A stretch of 64,000 nucleotides of DNA, from contig NZ_SJPI01000001.1 of assembly GCF_007859865.1 (NCBI RefSeq), positions 3,285,406 through 3,349,405 of the forward strand, written 5' to 3'. The notes below the pieces were generated by a model. It was given only the letters and a program-made list of their open reading frames with translations, had not been told where the DNA came from and made no database searches. This document shows, piece by piece, positions 39,652 to 49,607 of the stretch. Position 1 is the first letter of the stretch. Every line of letters begins with the position of its first letter. This DNA is from Rubripirellula amarantea. GTDB lineage: Bacteria > Planctomycetota > Planctomycetia > Pirellulales > Pirellulaceae. Both the position numbers and the translations under genes were made by a program.

Positions 39652-42600
39652 ATGTTTCGCATTTTGCCTTTCGAGCTACGAGCCCGCGGTCGTGTAATGG
39701 GTTGGCGGGCGGCGGTGAGATCTGCCACGACCAGCTTTTGTTGTCTTGCCTTGGTGTGTCTGGGGTGGACTTGCTCGGCCGATGATGGGGCACGGGTTGG
39801 TTCAGATAGTGCAACCATGACCAGCTCGATTGGCGAAGACGGGACCGGCACCATCATCGTCGAGGCACGTGGCACGATTCCACAGCCGAAGGGTATCTAC
39901 ACTGCATCCTCAAAGGCCATCGTTTGCATAGGAACCGAGCAAATCCAGCAGGTGATTGAACTCAGGATGAAAGTAATCCAGGGCAAGACAAAAACGCTTA
40001 GTCTTGGAATCAATGGCGATGGCGATGTTACGGAGGTCACCGGTGACGGTATTCGTTCTTGGTCCCTTCGCAACGAGGGTGAGCACCGATTTTTAGATCT
40101 GCGAGTCGACGAAACGACAACTGAGCTGACCGCGACGCTAAGAACCCAGTCGGCGAAGTGGTCACTGCCAACGCAGGTCAATGTTCTTCATCTGACCCCA
40201 GGGGACAGCGTCGGTTTCGAATCAAGCATTACCCTTCAGTACGAATCAGGGGTGCAAGGGAGAGTCGCAGAGATTGACGAATTCGAGACTTTGGGCTCTC
40301 GTGATGGCACGGACATTCTTCGTACCGCCAGCGGTGGCAAACTTATCATTGCAATTGATCGTGATGGCACATCACCAAGTCCCGTTGAACTATTGGGCAC
40401 CAAGTTGGAAGGGACGGTGCACCCCAATGGAAAATCCATTGCCGTCACTTTCCGTAGCACAGCCCATGTCGCCGACCGAAACGCTGTTCTCGATGTATTG
40501 TCAGGCAATGCTGCTGTGAGTCAGTTTCCAAGCGGGGACGATTTTCGGTTGCGTTTACAAGCGACCAGTAGTCCACCGGTCTATCAGCTCGTTTTTGCGG
40601 ACACGGGCGTGTTTGAGATCGAGTTTGAATTCGTGGTCCCTTTTGCGTCGCACGCGGACCATGCTAAGAGCATGGACTTCACCGTTCCAGCGGTCGGAGT
40701 GGTTCCGTTCACGTTGCAGGGACTCGATTCACAATTGGCTTTCACGAGTGAACACAGTTCGGTGGTCCCGGTTCGCGACGGAAAGGATTGGCTCGGTTTT
40801 TTACCGGCAACGGGGCAAGCAAAATTGCAGTGGACTCCGGCAAGGAAGGGCGGTGAAGGCAAGTTGTTCTTCACCACCACGGGCAAAGTCGAAACCTTCG
40901 TCGGTACGGGTTTGTTGCGCCAAAATCACGAAGTTGGCTATCAGGTTCTGCAGGGCGAATTGCAGTCGATCAACATCCAATTGCAGGGTCCCGGCGAGAT
41001 TCTTGATGTGCAAGGGAAGAACATTGTCGGATGGAAAGTCGAAGGTGGAGGCGATGAACGATCGCTCGATGTTACCCTGAGTCAAGCGATCACCAGCGAC
41101 GCTTCGATCATCGTAAAGAGCCAAACCGTGATGGGAGCATTTCCTGTCCGTGTTGAAGGGCTTCGATTGAGTCCAACCGGTACGATTCGACATTCTGGAT
41201 TTCTGCGTTTGTCAAACTCGGGGTCCGTCCGCTTGGAACCAACCGCGTTGAGCGGACTCACGCAGTTGTCGCCCGATCAATTCCCTGGCGACGCCATCGA
41301 GGCTCGGCAAGTTTTTGTCTATCGGTTTCCAGCGGCGACTCATGAATTCACGGTTGCTGCGGATCGGATTCAGCCGGAAGTTCATGTTTCAGAGATCGTG
41401 CTGTACGAACTCGCTGAAACGGATCGTGCCATCAAAGCGGACGTTGAATTAGATATTCGCGAAGCACCCATTCGGGAATGGGACTTCGGAGTCCCTGCGG
41501 ATTACTCCGTGGTTTCAGTAACGGGGGCTGGCGTCGCGGATTACATCGTTGCGAGTGATGTTGAAGATGAACAACGCAACCTGAAAGTCGTCTTCAACCA
41601 AGACGTTTTCGGTCGGCAATTGATTCTCTTTCAACTGGAAAAGAACGATGCTGCGGCGGAAGGTGAGTGGATTTTGCCGCGCATCGAATTTCCGGGTGCC
41701 AAAGCAGTGCGCGGTGACATCGGAATCATCGGTGCACCGGGTTTGCGCATCGCGGCGGGGCAAACCGATTTGTTGGTGGACAAACCGTTGTCTTACTTTC
41801 CGAAACGCGTCGCCCATCTGCAGCAGGCGTTCCGTATTCGCCAACCGGATTGGTCGGCGACGATGGTGATTGAACGACTGCAAGGGAGTATCCAGTCCGA
41901 CGTGTTTCATCTTTACTCGTTGAGTGACGAAACGATCTATGGCAGTTCGCTGATCAATTTCTTCGTGACCGGATCACCCGTTTCGCAGTGGACGGTCAAC
42001 GTACCGCAGTCAGTGGGCAACGTAATGGTCGACGGCCAGGACGTTCGCACTTGGCGGCGTGACGGAGACACACTGGTTGTTTCGCTTCATCAACCAGTAA
42101 TGGGAGCGTACACATTACTGATTACGTTTGAAGAGAAGCCAAACGAGAACGGTGGGACGTTCCATGCTGGGCAAGTGTCGCCTATCGGAGTGCAGGGTGA
42201 ACGCGGTTTTGTGCAGATTGTCAGTCCCATGCAGGTGCAGATTGAGACGGAATCGGTGTCGGATGAACTCCTCAAGCTGGACCCGTTAGAGTTGCCCGCT
42301 GAGTTTCGCTTGTTGAGTTCCGCGCCTCCACTGGGGACTTGGCAATATACCAAGCGTCCATTTGATCTGGCGCTAAACGTAAGGTGGTTCCAACCAGGAA
42401 CGATGGTGACTCAGGTGGTAGAGTTTTCCGAAGCCAACAGTCGAGTGTCGCGAGATGGCGAATGGGTGACTGATGTGACTTACTTCGTGAAGTCTCGCGG
42501 ACAACGAGCCTTGAAGTTGAAACTGCCTCCTGCGCCGGTCCGGTTATGGGAAGTTTCCGTCAATGGCGATCCAGTTACGGCACGTCAATCGAATGATGCG

Positions 42601-45600
42601 ACCTTGATTCCGCTACCTGGTGGCGTCGATCCGAACGTTCCGATGGAAGTGCGTTTGCGATTAGGCAAACCGGCTGTCATCGAATCAAACCCTGTCTTGG
42701 CACTTCCCACTGTTAACGCACCGGTATTGAAGACTCAGTGGAGTGTCAAAGGAGACGAAAACTATGTTCTTGTTCCCAACGGAGGCACCGTTACGCCGCC
42801 CGTTCCCGTGCTGCGCCCAACAGGGTTTGTTTGGATAGCGAATCGTGGGCTGGTCATGTTGGTTCTAATTAGCGTCTTTACGTTCTTGGGGCTGGCAATT
42901 TGTCATCAATCGCGCCGCTTGAAAGCACTGGGGCTGATAAGTCTTGCGGTGGGATGTTTGGTGTCTGTATTTGCAGCCTCGGTAGCGTTTGCGCATCTCG
43001 GAATGGCTCAACCATTGCAGCTAAGCTTGCCTGTTCTTTCTGCGGGTGAAATCATTGAATTACATGTTGCCAATACGCCATCGTGGCGAGCCAACGTTTC
43101 CTGGTTCGGGCTAATCCTTTTGCTTGCCGGTTTTGCGGCGGCCATCGGGTCAGCGAAGCAAATGTCAGCGAAGTCGAGGTCGCTGTGTCTAGGTTCGGGT
43201 CTGCTGATGATTGGATTGGGGGTTCTGATGCAAGGCGGGGCCGCACCATGGTTCTTCGGTTTGCTCGCCCTCGCAATTTTTGTCTTCCTGTTGCTTCCAC
43301 CATCAGTTCAGTGGATGCGATCAACTCAGGTTCCCGGCGATGGCGTTTCCAGCAACTCCGATGATTCGGATGGTTCGCTACCCAGCGACGTATTCAGCCC
43401 GTTGGCGCCGGTCGTGGCTTGGTTTGTGTTATCACTGGCACTACCCAGTACATCTTTAGCTGAGGTTCCCGATGGTTTCCTCGCGGCTGACTCCCTGCAT
43501 CAAACTTGGGATGCGAGTAATGAAGCGAACCGTCTTCGTGCGAGTGGTGTGATCAAAGTTTTGGGGCGACCGGGAGATCGTTTTGTTCTGTTGCAATCAC
43601 CGGCGGTGCTCACCGATTTCGACAGCGAAGGTCTGCGACTTAGCAAGATGGATTTGCCAAACGCTGGCTTAGCTTATGTCATCAGTATTCCCAAGGCGGA
43701 TGTTCCAACCGACGAGGATGCCAAACTGCTTGAACACGAGGCGTCGTTCAGCTACCAAGTCGAAGAGATTTCACCCATCGAAGGCATCGCTGTGCTCACC
43801 GGAACGGCTGCGGTTCAAGAGATTGAATTGACATACGATGAAATGGGTTGGGTTGTGGTGAGTCCCGCCGCGGCTCGGGTTGAATCGTTAGATGCGAAGG
43901 ATGCGACGAAGGCCAAGGTCTTACTCGGTCCTGAACCCGCAACACTGTTCTTAAAGCCGAAAGCACGAGACGTGACGACGGAGGAAACTCAGTTCTTTGT
44001 CGAAGGCTCGAACCTATACTTGCCAAGTCCTGGCGTCGTTGACGGACGACATCGTTTGCACGTGCGAACATCACAGGGACAAGTGAGTGAACTCGATATC
44101 TCGGTGCCCGAGGGTTTGACGGTGAGTGCGGTGAGCGGGCCTGTTGGATCGTGGCAGTTTGATGCAGACAGTGGACGGTTGCGTTTGGAAGTTCAGCCTG
44201 CTCAATCAACATCCTTCGACGTGTTGGTCGAGACGCAACGATCTCTCGCGCCTTTGCCCGCCAGTGTTGATTTGGCACCCTTGAAGGTGGCTGCGGCTGA
44301 TGGTGAAGTGGGGCTCGTCGCCATCGCATTCGGCCCCGATGCACAGCCAGAGAAGATGGAGCCCGAGGGATTGTCGTCGGTCAATTTGGGAGACTTCGAC
44401 GCCAGTCTTGTTCCCGGTAAACAGTTCGTGCTGCACCGCGTTTATCGGTACGGAGCCGATGGTGGTTCGCTTGCCCTTCGAGTCGCGCCAGTTGACCCGG
44501 AAGTTCGAGTTACCACGAAGCAGGTGCTTTCACTTGGTGATGAACGGATTGTCTTAGGGGTAAACTTTAACGTCGAAATTACACGCGCCGGGTTGTTCCA
44601 ACTTAGCTTTCCACTTCCTAGCGGTCTTGAGATCGAATCACTAACGGGGCCATCGCTTCATCATTGGTCCGAGCTTAGCGACGAAGTCGAACTGGGTGCC
44701 GATGGCGGGCAAGCTGCTGCAAGCGAGCGGCGAATCGTAATGCATCTGAATGGGAAAACGATTGGCTCGCAGGACTTTGTGTTGTCGCTTTCTGGTCCAG
44801 CGAGTTTAGGCACCGACGAGAGTGCTGACCAATGGCAAGTGCCTCGGTTTCGACTAAACGAAGCCACGCGAGAGACTGGCGAATTGGTTGTTCGCCCCAC
44901 TACCGGTATTCGTTTGCGAACGGTGTCGCGAAGAAACGTTTCGGAAACGGATCCGCGAGCGATCGGTGGTCAAGGGCAAGGCTCGTTAGCATTTCGGCTG
45001 TTGCAGAAAGATTGGGACTTAGTGCTTGGCGTAGAAAAGCTTGCACCATGGGTAACGGGGCAGGTGTTGCACGAGGTCACGCTGCGAGAAGGTCAAACGC
45101 GAACCGATCTGATCGCGGACTTCAATGTAGAAAATGCGTCCATCCGAACGCTGCAGGTCGTGATGCCGGTTACCGACGAAGATGAGGTCAAAACGCTGCG
45201 TGCTAGTGGTAGCACCGTCAGTGATTTTGTTCGCACCTCACCAAATTCAAATGTTTGGGAAATTCAGTTCAAACGGCGAGTCGTTGGCAAGATCAATTTT
45301 CGAATTGAGTTTGAACGACGTGGCGAGCGTGACGATGAACGCGAGTCGTTCTTGCCCGTACAGTTCCCGCAGGCTCGGCAACTTTCGTATTACGCTGCCG
45401 TCCGCGCCGGTGGTCGCCTTGAGCTTGAACACGAAGAGCTTCCTGCCGGATGGCAACGTGTTGATTGGACGATGGTGCCAGCGCAACTGCGGGAAGCAGA
45501 AAATCGAAACGCTCCCGTGTTCACGTTTCGCGCCGTTGCTCCCACCACTGACCTGACCATTCGATCCAAGCGTCATTCGCTTGCTGATGCTCTGAAGCTT

Positions 45601-46680
45601 CGGGTCAAAAAGGGAACGTTAACGACCGTGCTTTCCCCATCGGGCGATCAATTGACAGCCGTTGATGTGTCGATCGACGTCATTCAGCGCAGCAGTCTAA
45701 GCGTAACGCTCCCATCGGGCGGCGAAGTGTTTAGCATTTTCGTTAACGGTGAAAGCGTGAATTCCATTCGCCAAGGTAGTGGAACAAATGCTTGGCAGTT
45801 TTACATCCTGCCGGGAATCGACGATCGGTCGGCTCAAGTACGATTTGTGTATTCGGTCAAAGGGGATCGCTTGAGCAAGCTAAATTTGACGAGCCCCCAA
45901 CTCAATGTACCGCTCGAGAACATTCAGTGGCATGTGATCGCACCGAAGGGAATGGAATTGCTCAGCAGCGATGGGGATCTTGAGCTGACACAGCACACCA
46001 ACCAAGCCCGCTACGATCGCAGTTCGTACTTGTCCAAGGTGACCGGTAAGCGGGAAGTTCAGGCTCGCCAGGCAGCAGAACTACTTCAGCAAGCGAATCA
46101 GTTGCTTCAAGCGGGAGAACAGACGAAGGCTCGTTGGGCGCTGAACAGTGTGGCCAACCAATATGCGTTAGACGCCGCGTCAAACGAAGACGCTCGAGTG
46201 CAATTGGAGAATCTGCAAACCCAGCAAGCCATCGTGGGTCTTAACACTCGCCGTCAACGCTTGTCCCTTGATAACGAGGACGCGTCGTTAGAAGCGGACG
46301 GCGTCCAGCAGCTTCGGGAAGCGGCGATTGAGAATCCTATCCTTCAACAAGACCAACTGAATTATCAACCGGGGCAACTCGGCGAGTTACTGCGTGGGAA
46401 CACCATCGAGGACAACGCCAATCTGGAACAGATTGCATGCCGCTTAGTCCAGCATCAACGAACGACCGAACTCGCTCCTCAGGCCATTATCATCAACCTA
46501 CCCGAAGAGGGTTCGGTGTATACCTTCACCCGATCGGTTCAGGTAGCTGAAAATGTTCCGTTGGAATTGGACTTAAAGTTTCAATCACAGTTTGATTTGC
46601 GTTTTTGGCAGCCGGTACTGTTGCTAAGCGTGTTGGCAGCGTTCGCAATCTCGATCGCATTTGTCACCGTGAAACGTTAG
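39652..46680 (+). CDS. Giant envelope protein (2342 residues)
   Basis: The product begins with a signal-like hydrophobic segment (about 24-40; ATTSFCCLALVCLGWTCSAD) and is rich in beta-strand and Val/Ser/Thr over most of its length. A cluster of four to five membrane helices lies in the middle (about 1059-1220; GLVMLVLISVFTFLGLAICHQ, LISLAVGCLVSVFAASVAFA, WFGLILLLAGFAAAIGSA, PWFFGLLALAIFVFLLLPP), and one helix ends the protein (VLLLSVLAAFAISIAFVTVKR, about 2318-2338). The two halves look alike in style, which may reflect a duplication or fusion around the membrane cluster. A coiled-coil-like segment (QARQAAELLQQANQLLQAGEQTKARW) is near 2140-2170. I do not recognise a named family. It follows the VWA gene after 153 bases and may be part of that locus. 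Confidence 0.8.
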   Translation: MFRILPFELRARGRVMGWRAAVRSATTSFCCLALVCLGWTCSADDGARVGSDSATMTSSIGEDGTGTIIVEARGTIPQPKGIYTASSKAIVCIGTEQIQQVIELRMKVIQGKTKTLSLGINGDGDVTEVTGDGIRSWSLRNEGEHRFLDLRVDETTTELTATLRTQSAKWSLPTQVNVLHLTPGDSVGFESSITLQYESGVQGRVAEIDEFETLGSRDGTDILRTASGGKLIIAIDRDGTSPSPVELLGTKLEGTVHPNGKSIAVTFRSTAHVADRNAVLDVLSGNAAVSQFPSGDDFRLRLQATSSPPVYQLVFADTGVFEIEFEFVVPFASHADHAKSMDFTVPAVGVVPFTLQGLDSQLAFTSEHSSVVPVRDGKDWLGFLPATGQAKLQWTPARKGGEGKLFFTTTGKVETFVGTGLLRQNHEVGYQVLQGELQSINIQLQGPGEILDVQGKNIVGWKVEGGGDERSLDVTLSQAITSDASIIVKSQTVMGAFPVRVEGLRLSPTGTIRHSGFLRLSNSGSVRLEPTALSGLTQLSPDQFPGDAIEARQVFVYRFPAATHEFTVAADRIQPEVHVSEIVLYELAETDRAIKADVELDIREAPIREWDFGVPADYSVVSVTGAGVADYIVASDVEDEQRNLKVVFNQDVFGRQLILFQLEKNDAAAEGEWILPRIEFPGAKAVRGDIGIIGAPGLRIAAGQTDLLVDKPLSYFPKRVAHLQQAFRIRQPDWSATMVIERLQGSIQSDVFHLYSLSDETIYGSSLINFFVTGSPVSQWTVNVPQSVGNVMVDGQDVRTWRRDGDTLVVSLHQPVMGAYTLLITFEEKPNENGGTFHAGQVSPIGVQGERGFVQIVSPMQVQIETESVSDELLKLDPLELPAEFRLLSSAPPLGTWQYTKRPFDLALNVRWFQPGTMVTQVVEFSEANSRVSRDGEWVTDVTYFVKSRGQRALKLKLPPAPVRLWEVSVNGDPVTARQSNDATLIPLPGGVDPNVPMEVRLRLGKPAVIESNPVLALPTVNAPVLKTQWSVKGDENYVLVPNGGTVTPPVPVLRPTGFVWIANRGLVMLVLISVFTFLGLAICHQSRRLKALGLISLAVGCLVSVFAASVAFAHLGMAQPLQLSLPVLSAGEIIELHVANTPSWRANVSWFGLILLLAGFAAAIGSAKQMSAKSRSLCLGSGLLMIGLGVLMQGGAAPWFFGLLALAIFVFLLLPPSVQWMRSTQVPGDGVSSNSDDSDGSLPSDVFSPLAPVVAWFVLSLALPSTSLAEVPDGFLAADSLHQTWDASNEANRLRASGVIKVLGRPGDRFVLLQSPAVLTDFDSEGLRLSKMDLPNAGLAYVISIPKADVPTDEDAKLLEHEASFSYQVEEISPIEGIAVLTGTAAVQEIELTYDEMGWVVVSPAAARVESLDAKDATKAKVLLGPEPATLFLKPKARDVTTEETQFFVEGSNLYLPSPGVVDGRHRLHVRTSQGQVSELDISVPEGLTVSAVSGPVGSWQFDADSGRLRLEVQPAQSTSFDVLVETQRSLAPLPASVDLAPLKVAAADGEVGLVAIAFGPDAQPEKMEPEGLSSVNLGDFDASLVPGKQFVLHRVYRYGADGGSLALRVAPVDPEVRVTTKQVLSLGDERIVLGVNFNVEITRAGLFQLSFPLPSGLEIESLTGPSLHHWSELSDEVELGADGGQAAASERRIVMHLNGKTIGSQDFVLSLSGPASLGTDESADQWQVPRFRLNEATRETGELVVRPTTGIRLRTVSRRNVSETDPRAIGGQGQGSLAFRLLQKDWDLVLGVEKLAPWVTGQVLHEVTLREGQTRTDLIADFNVENASIRTLQVVMPVTDEDEVKTLRASGSTVSDFVRTSPNSNVWEIQFKRRVVGKINFRIEFERRGERDDERESFLPVQFPQARQLSYYAAVRAGGRLELEHEELPAGWQRVDWTMVPAQLREAENRNAPVFTFRAVAPTTDLTIRSKRHSLADALKLRVKKGTLTTVLSPSGDQLTAVDVSIDVIQRSSLSVTLPSGGEVFSIFVNGESVNSIRQGSGTNAWQFYILPGIDDRSAQVRFVYSVKGDRLSKLNLTSPQLNVPLENIQWHVIAPKGMELLSSDGDLELTQHTNQARYDRSSYLSKVTGKREVQARQAAELLQQANQLLQAGEQTKARWALNSVANQYALDAASNEDARVQLENLQTQQAIVGLNTRRQRLSLDNEDASLEADGVQQLREAAIENPILQQDQLNYQPGQLGELLRGNTIEDNANLEQIACRLVQHQRTTELAPQAIIINLPEEGSVYTFTRSVQVAENVPLELDLKFQSQFDLRFWQPVLLLSVLAAFAISIAFVTVKR

Positions 46681-48305
46681 TGCTGTTTGGTTTTGCTTTG
46701 CTGGCTGAGAAACTCATACATGTTGAAGCGTTGGGGGAACGCGACTCCGGTTTCTGTAGCCCATGCTTCCCATTGCCGGATCAAATCGTCACGCACTTCG
46801 GTCTGTTGGGTGGCCAAGTCGTTGGACTCGGTACGGTCAACGGCAATGTCGTACAGTTCCCAAGGCTTCTCGTATTCACGCACCAGTTTCCATTGGCCGA
46901 TTCGGGCGGCCGCGTTGCCTTCGTGTTCCCAGAACATCGGCTCGGTATGGACGTTATCTTCAGAACCCGCCAGCAGTGGCAAGATGGAAACTCCTTTACA
47001 CGGCGGGACGTCTTTGGGATAGGAGCCACCCGACAGATCGATAACGGTGGTCATGAAATCCTGCAAATAGGCCCGTTGATGAACTAGCTTGCCTTGTTGG
47101 GATTGAGCGATACCAGAGGGCCAATGTGCGATCATGGGAGTGCATGCGCCACCCTCGTGAACGAAGTGTTTGTACTTTCGGTATGGCGTATTGCAGGCAC
47201 GCGCCCACTGCATCCCAATTCGGACCCCATCGGTTGTTTCCAACGGAGGATTTTTGACCATCGCTTCGTCGCCTTGGCCTAAGCGACCGCCTTCTTGGCA
47301 GGCTCCGTTGTCCGACAGAAAGAAGATAGCCGTGTTTTCGTATTGTTTGGTGGCCTTGAGGTGATCGACAAGCTTGCCGATGTTTTGATCGATCGAATCG
47401 ACGCACCCAGCGTAGGCCGCCATGATCGCATCCTGCTGATCGCGTTCAGATTCGCTTAGCGTATTCCAATCGGGGCCGTTGTGCTTGGAAACTTCCTTCA
47501 CGCCATCAAGAAGTCCCAACTCCCGTTGACGTTCAGTACGAGCTTGAATCAGTGCTCGCCAACCGTCTTTGTATTTGCCGCGGTACTTTTGGTAGTCTTC
47601 CCACTTCGCATTGAGTGGCCAGTGAGGGGCGTTATAGGCTAAGTACAAAAAGAATGGCTTGTCGTCTTGCTGCGCGGCACCATCGATGTACTCAATTGCT
47701 TTGTCGGTGAACGTGTCGGTTGCATAAAATCCTTCGGGCACGGGGACGGGATCGTTTCCTTCGGTCAGGCCACGATTGCCGCCTGGCTTGAAGTAATTGA
47801 TCGCGCCACTGAGACAACCATAAAACTTATCGAAGCCTCGTTGCAGCGGCCAACATTCTTCGCGATCGATTCCCAAGTGCCATTTGCCTGACATCAACGT
47901 CTGGTAACCCGCTGACTTTAGTACCGATGCTAACGTCGTACAGTTGTCATTGAGGTAGCCTTGATAGGGACCTTCGAAGCCGAGTGGTTGTTCAGGAGGA
48001 TAGGTCATATGGCCGATGCCAACTTGGTGTGGCTGCAGGCCGGTGATCAGGCTTGCTCTCGTCGGGCAGCAGCGTCCTTGGTTGTAGAACTGCATGAATC
48101 TCATCCCGCCACTGGCGAGGGAATCAATGTTGGGCGTTTCAATTTCGCTGCCGTAACACCCCAGGTCCGAATAACCCATGTCGTCCACTAGCACAATAAT
48201 AATGTTGGGGCGTGAATTCTTGAGCTGTTTCAGTTCATTGGATTGCGCCATCACGGTGGTTGCGAAGGCCAGCAGGAACAGAGCAGCGAACGGTCGATAG
48301 TGCAT
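46677..48305 (-). CDS. Arylsulfatase
   Basis: The 542-residue protein has a signal peptide (1-20) and a sulfatase domain: RPNIIIVLVDDMGYSDLGCYGSEIETPNID with the metal Asp41-Asp42, then CCPTRASLITGL, the C-x-P-x-R motif in which Cys79 becomes formylglycine. GKWHLG, FFLSDNG and a C-terminal WELYDIAVDRTESNDLA are also typical. It hydrolyses sulfate esters, probably of algal polysaccharides, in the periplasm or outside. It overlaps the end of the giant gene by four bases, tail to tail. It needs an FGE enzyme to mature; the FGE-like domain in the kinase gene at 57.8 kb is not an obvious one. Confidence 0.95.
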   Translation of the reverse strand: MHYRPFAALFLLAFATTVMAQSNELKQLKNSRPNIIIVLVDDMGYSDLGCYGSEIETPNIDSLASGGMRFMQFYNQGRCCPTRASLITGLQPHQVGIGHMTYPPEQPLGFEGPYQGYLNDNCTTLASVLKSAGYQTLMSGKWHLGIDREECWPLQRGFDKFYGCLSGAINYFKPGGNRGLTEGNDPVPVPEGFYATDTFTDKAIEYIDGAAQQDDKPFFLYLAYNAPHWPLNAKWEDYQKYRGKYKDGWRALIQARTERQRELGLLDGVKEVSKHNGPDWNTLSESERDQQDAIMAAYAGCVDSIDQNIGKLVDHLKATKQYENTAIFFLSDNGACQEGGRLGQGDEAMVKNPPLETTDGVRIGMQWARACNTPYRKYKHFVHEGGACTPMIAHWPSGIAQSQQGKLVHQRAYLQDFMTTVIDLSGGSYPKDVPPCKGVSILPLLAGSEDNVHTEPMFWEHEGNAAARIGQWKLVREYEKPWELYDIAVDRTESNDLATQQTEVRDDLIRQWEAWATETGVAFPQRFNMYEFLSQQSKTKQH

Positions 48306-48696
48306 AATCGGGGTGATTTTGAGAACGATGGATTAGGACGATTTCAGCCAATAGGAACCCACGCATGGATCGTACGTCCAGATATCCTACTAGAACGGCT
48401 GACTCAAAGTGAGTCGTTCGCACGTCGTTTGTGCGTCGTTACCGAGTGCGATTAGCTATGATGCATTGTCAAGGTTATTGCCGGATTGTGTTTTTCGCAG
48501 ACCATCAATACTGGTTTAGAATGCTCGCCGAGCTTCACTGAGCTGTGTTTGGTTGCACAATGGCGCTGCTTTTTCTCGCGGAAACAGTGCCACGCTGCCT
48601 AACGCTACTTCGATTGCTGGTCACTAACTCAATCAAACTTAACCGGCGACGGAATCGTCTGGTCGTTCAACCACTACTTCACTAACGGATAGTTCC
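48306..48696. other. Intergenic region with a palindrome
   Basis: 391 bases between the sulfatase and the PEP-CTERM gene, which are divergent. A perfect palindrome GACTCA-AAG-TGAGTC lies at 48401-48415, a possible operator. No gene or clear promoter is seen. Confidence 0.5.
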
Positions 48697-49485
48697 ATGA
48701 AGCGATTCTGTGTCGTGTGCACTTTAATTGTTGTTCACCTGCATCTGCTTGCGGCTCGATCGTCGGCGGAATTGATATCCGTTATTAACCCTGGATTTGA
48801 AGACATCAGTGATGAATCGGTATTCAACGAGTTCACGTTTGGCCCTCTGAACGGTTGGCAGCTCTACGATCCCAATAGCGTCGCCGGAAGTGGTGCAGGC
48901 CCCAATTACTACATCGGAACGTTGACACCTGATCCACCCACCAACTTCATAAGCGGTGCCGCTGAAGGACAACGCGTTGGGATTGCCTTTAACTTTGCGG
49001 GCACCGACGGTCAGGGCGAATATGGGATGCAGCAAACCTTAACTGCGACCCTGCAGGCGCATACCGATTACTCGTTGATGGTTGACATCGGAAATATTGC
49101 TTCGGGCACGGCGCAAAACAACACTTTCTTTGATCTGGACGGCTTTCCCGGCTATCGAGTGGATTTGTTGGCAGGAGGTGTGGTCCTGCATTCTGATGAC
49201 AACTCGTTGAGTGGCGCGATCGCCGAAGGCGAGTTTGGGACCAGCGTTTTATCATTCACTACCGGAGATACCCATGCACAACTCGGCCAAGCCTTGGGAA
49301 TACGGTTGGTGAACCTGAATCAGCTCGACGCGAGTTTTCCGGATGCAAACTTAGAGGTCGATTTTGACAATGTACGTTTGAATGCGGTCGCTGTTCCGGA
49401 ACCCTCGTCGCTATTTTGTCTGGCCATCGGTTTCGTGTTTACCATTTGGCGTCGACGCCATGATGGGTTCAGCTTGAAGCGTTGA
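48697..49485 (+). CDS. PEP-CTERM sorted exported protein
   Basis: The 262-residue protein has a signal peptide (1-24), a beta-rich body with a DUF642-like or carbohydrate-binding look (ISVINPGFEDISDESVFNEFTFGPLNGWQLYDPNS), and ends with VAVPEPSSLFCLAIGFVFTIWRRRH: a VPEP motif, a membrane helix and an Arg cluster, the PEP-CTERM sorting tail cleaved by exosortase. It is expected on the cell surface or in extracellular polysaccharide. ACGGATAGTTCC precedes ATG 48697. No exosortase gene is in the window. Confidence 0.9.
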   Translation: MKRFCVVCTLIVVHLHLLAARSSAELISVINPGFEDISDESVFNEFTFGPLNGWQLYDPNSVAGSGAGPNYYIGTLTPDPPTNFISGAAEGQRVGIAFNFAGTDGQGEYGMQQTLTATLQAHTDYSLMVDIGNIASGTAQNNTFFDLDGFPGYRVDLLAGGVVLHSDDNSLSGAIAEGEFGTSVLSFTTGDTHAQLGQALGIRLVNLNQLDASFPDANLEVDFDNVRLNAVAVPEPSSLFCLAIGFVFTIWRRRHDGFSLKR

Positions 49486-49607
49486 TTCGAGCAAAACCAA
49501 AACGCAAAACGCGAGTGGGGAAGTTTACCTAACAATCTGTATGGCGTTTCACCGTTGGACTCGGTTTATCATTGGGTCGTGCGAGTCCAGATCACTTGGG
49601 GGCTTCA

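Noticed and set aside
43796-44344. 182-residue minus-strand frame inside the giant gene
   Set aside because: Arg/Pro/Ser-rich shadow of a well-supported plus-strand frame.
48530-48570. TGGTTG-N5-ATGGC near the PEP-CTERM gene as sigma-54 site
   Set aside because: The -24 and -12 boxes differ too much from the consensus.
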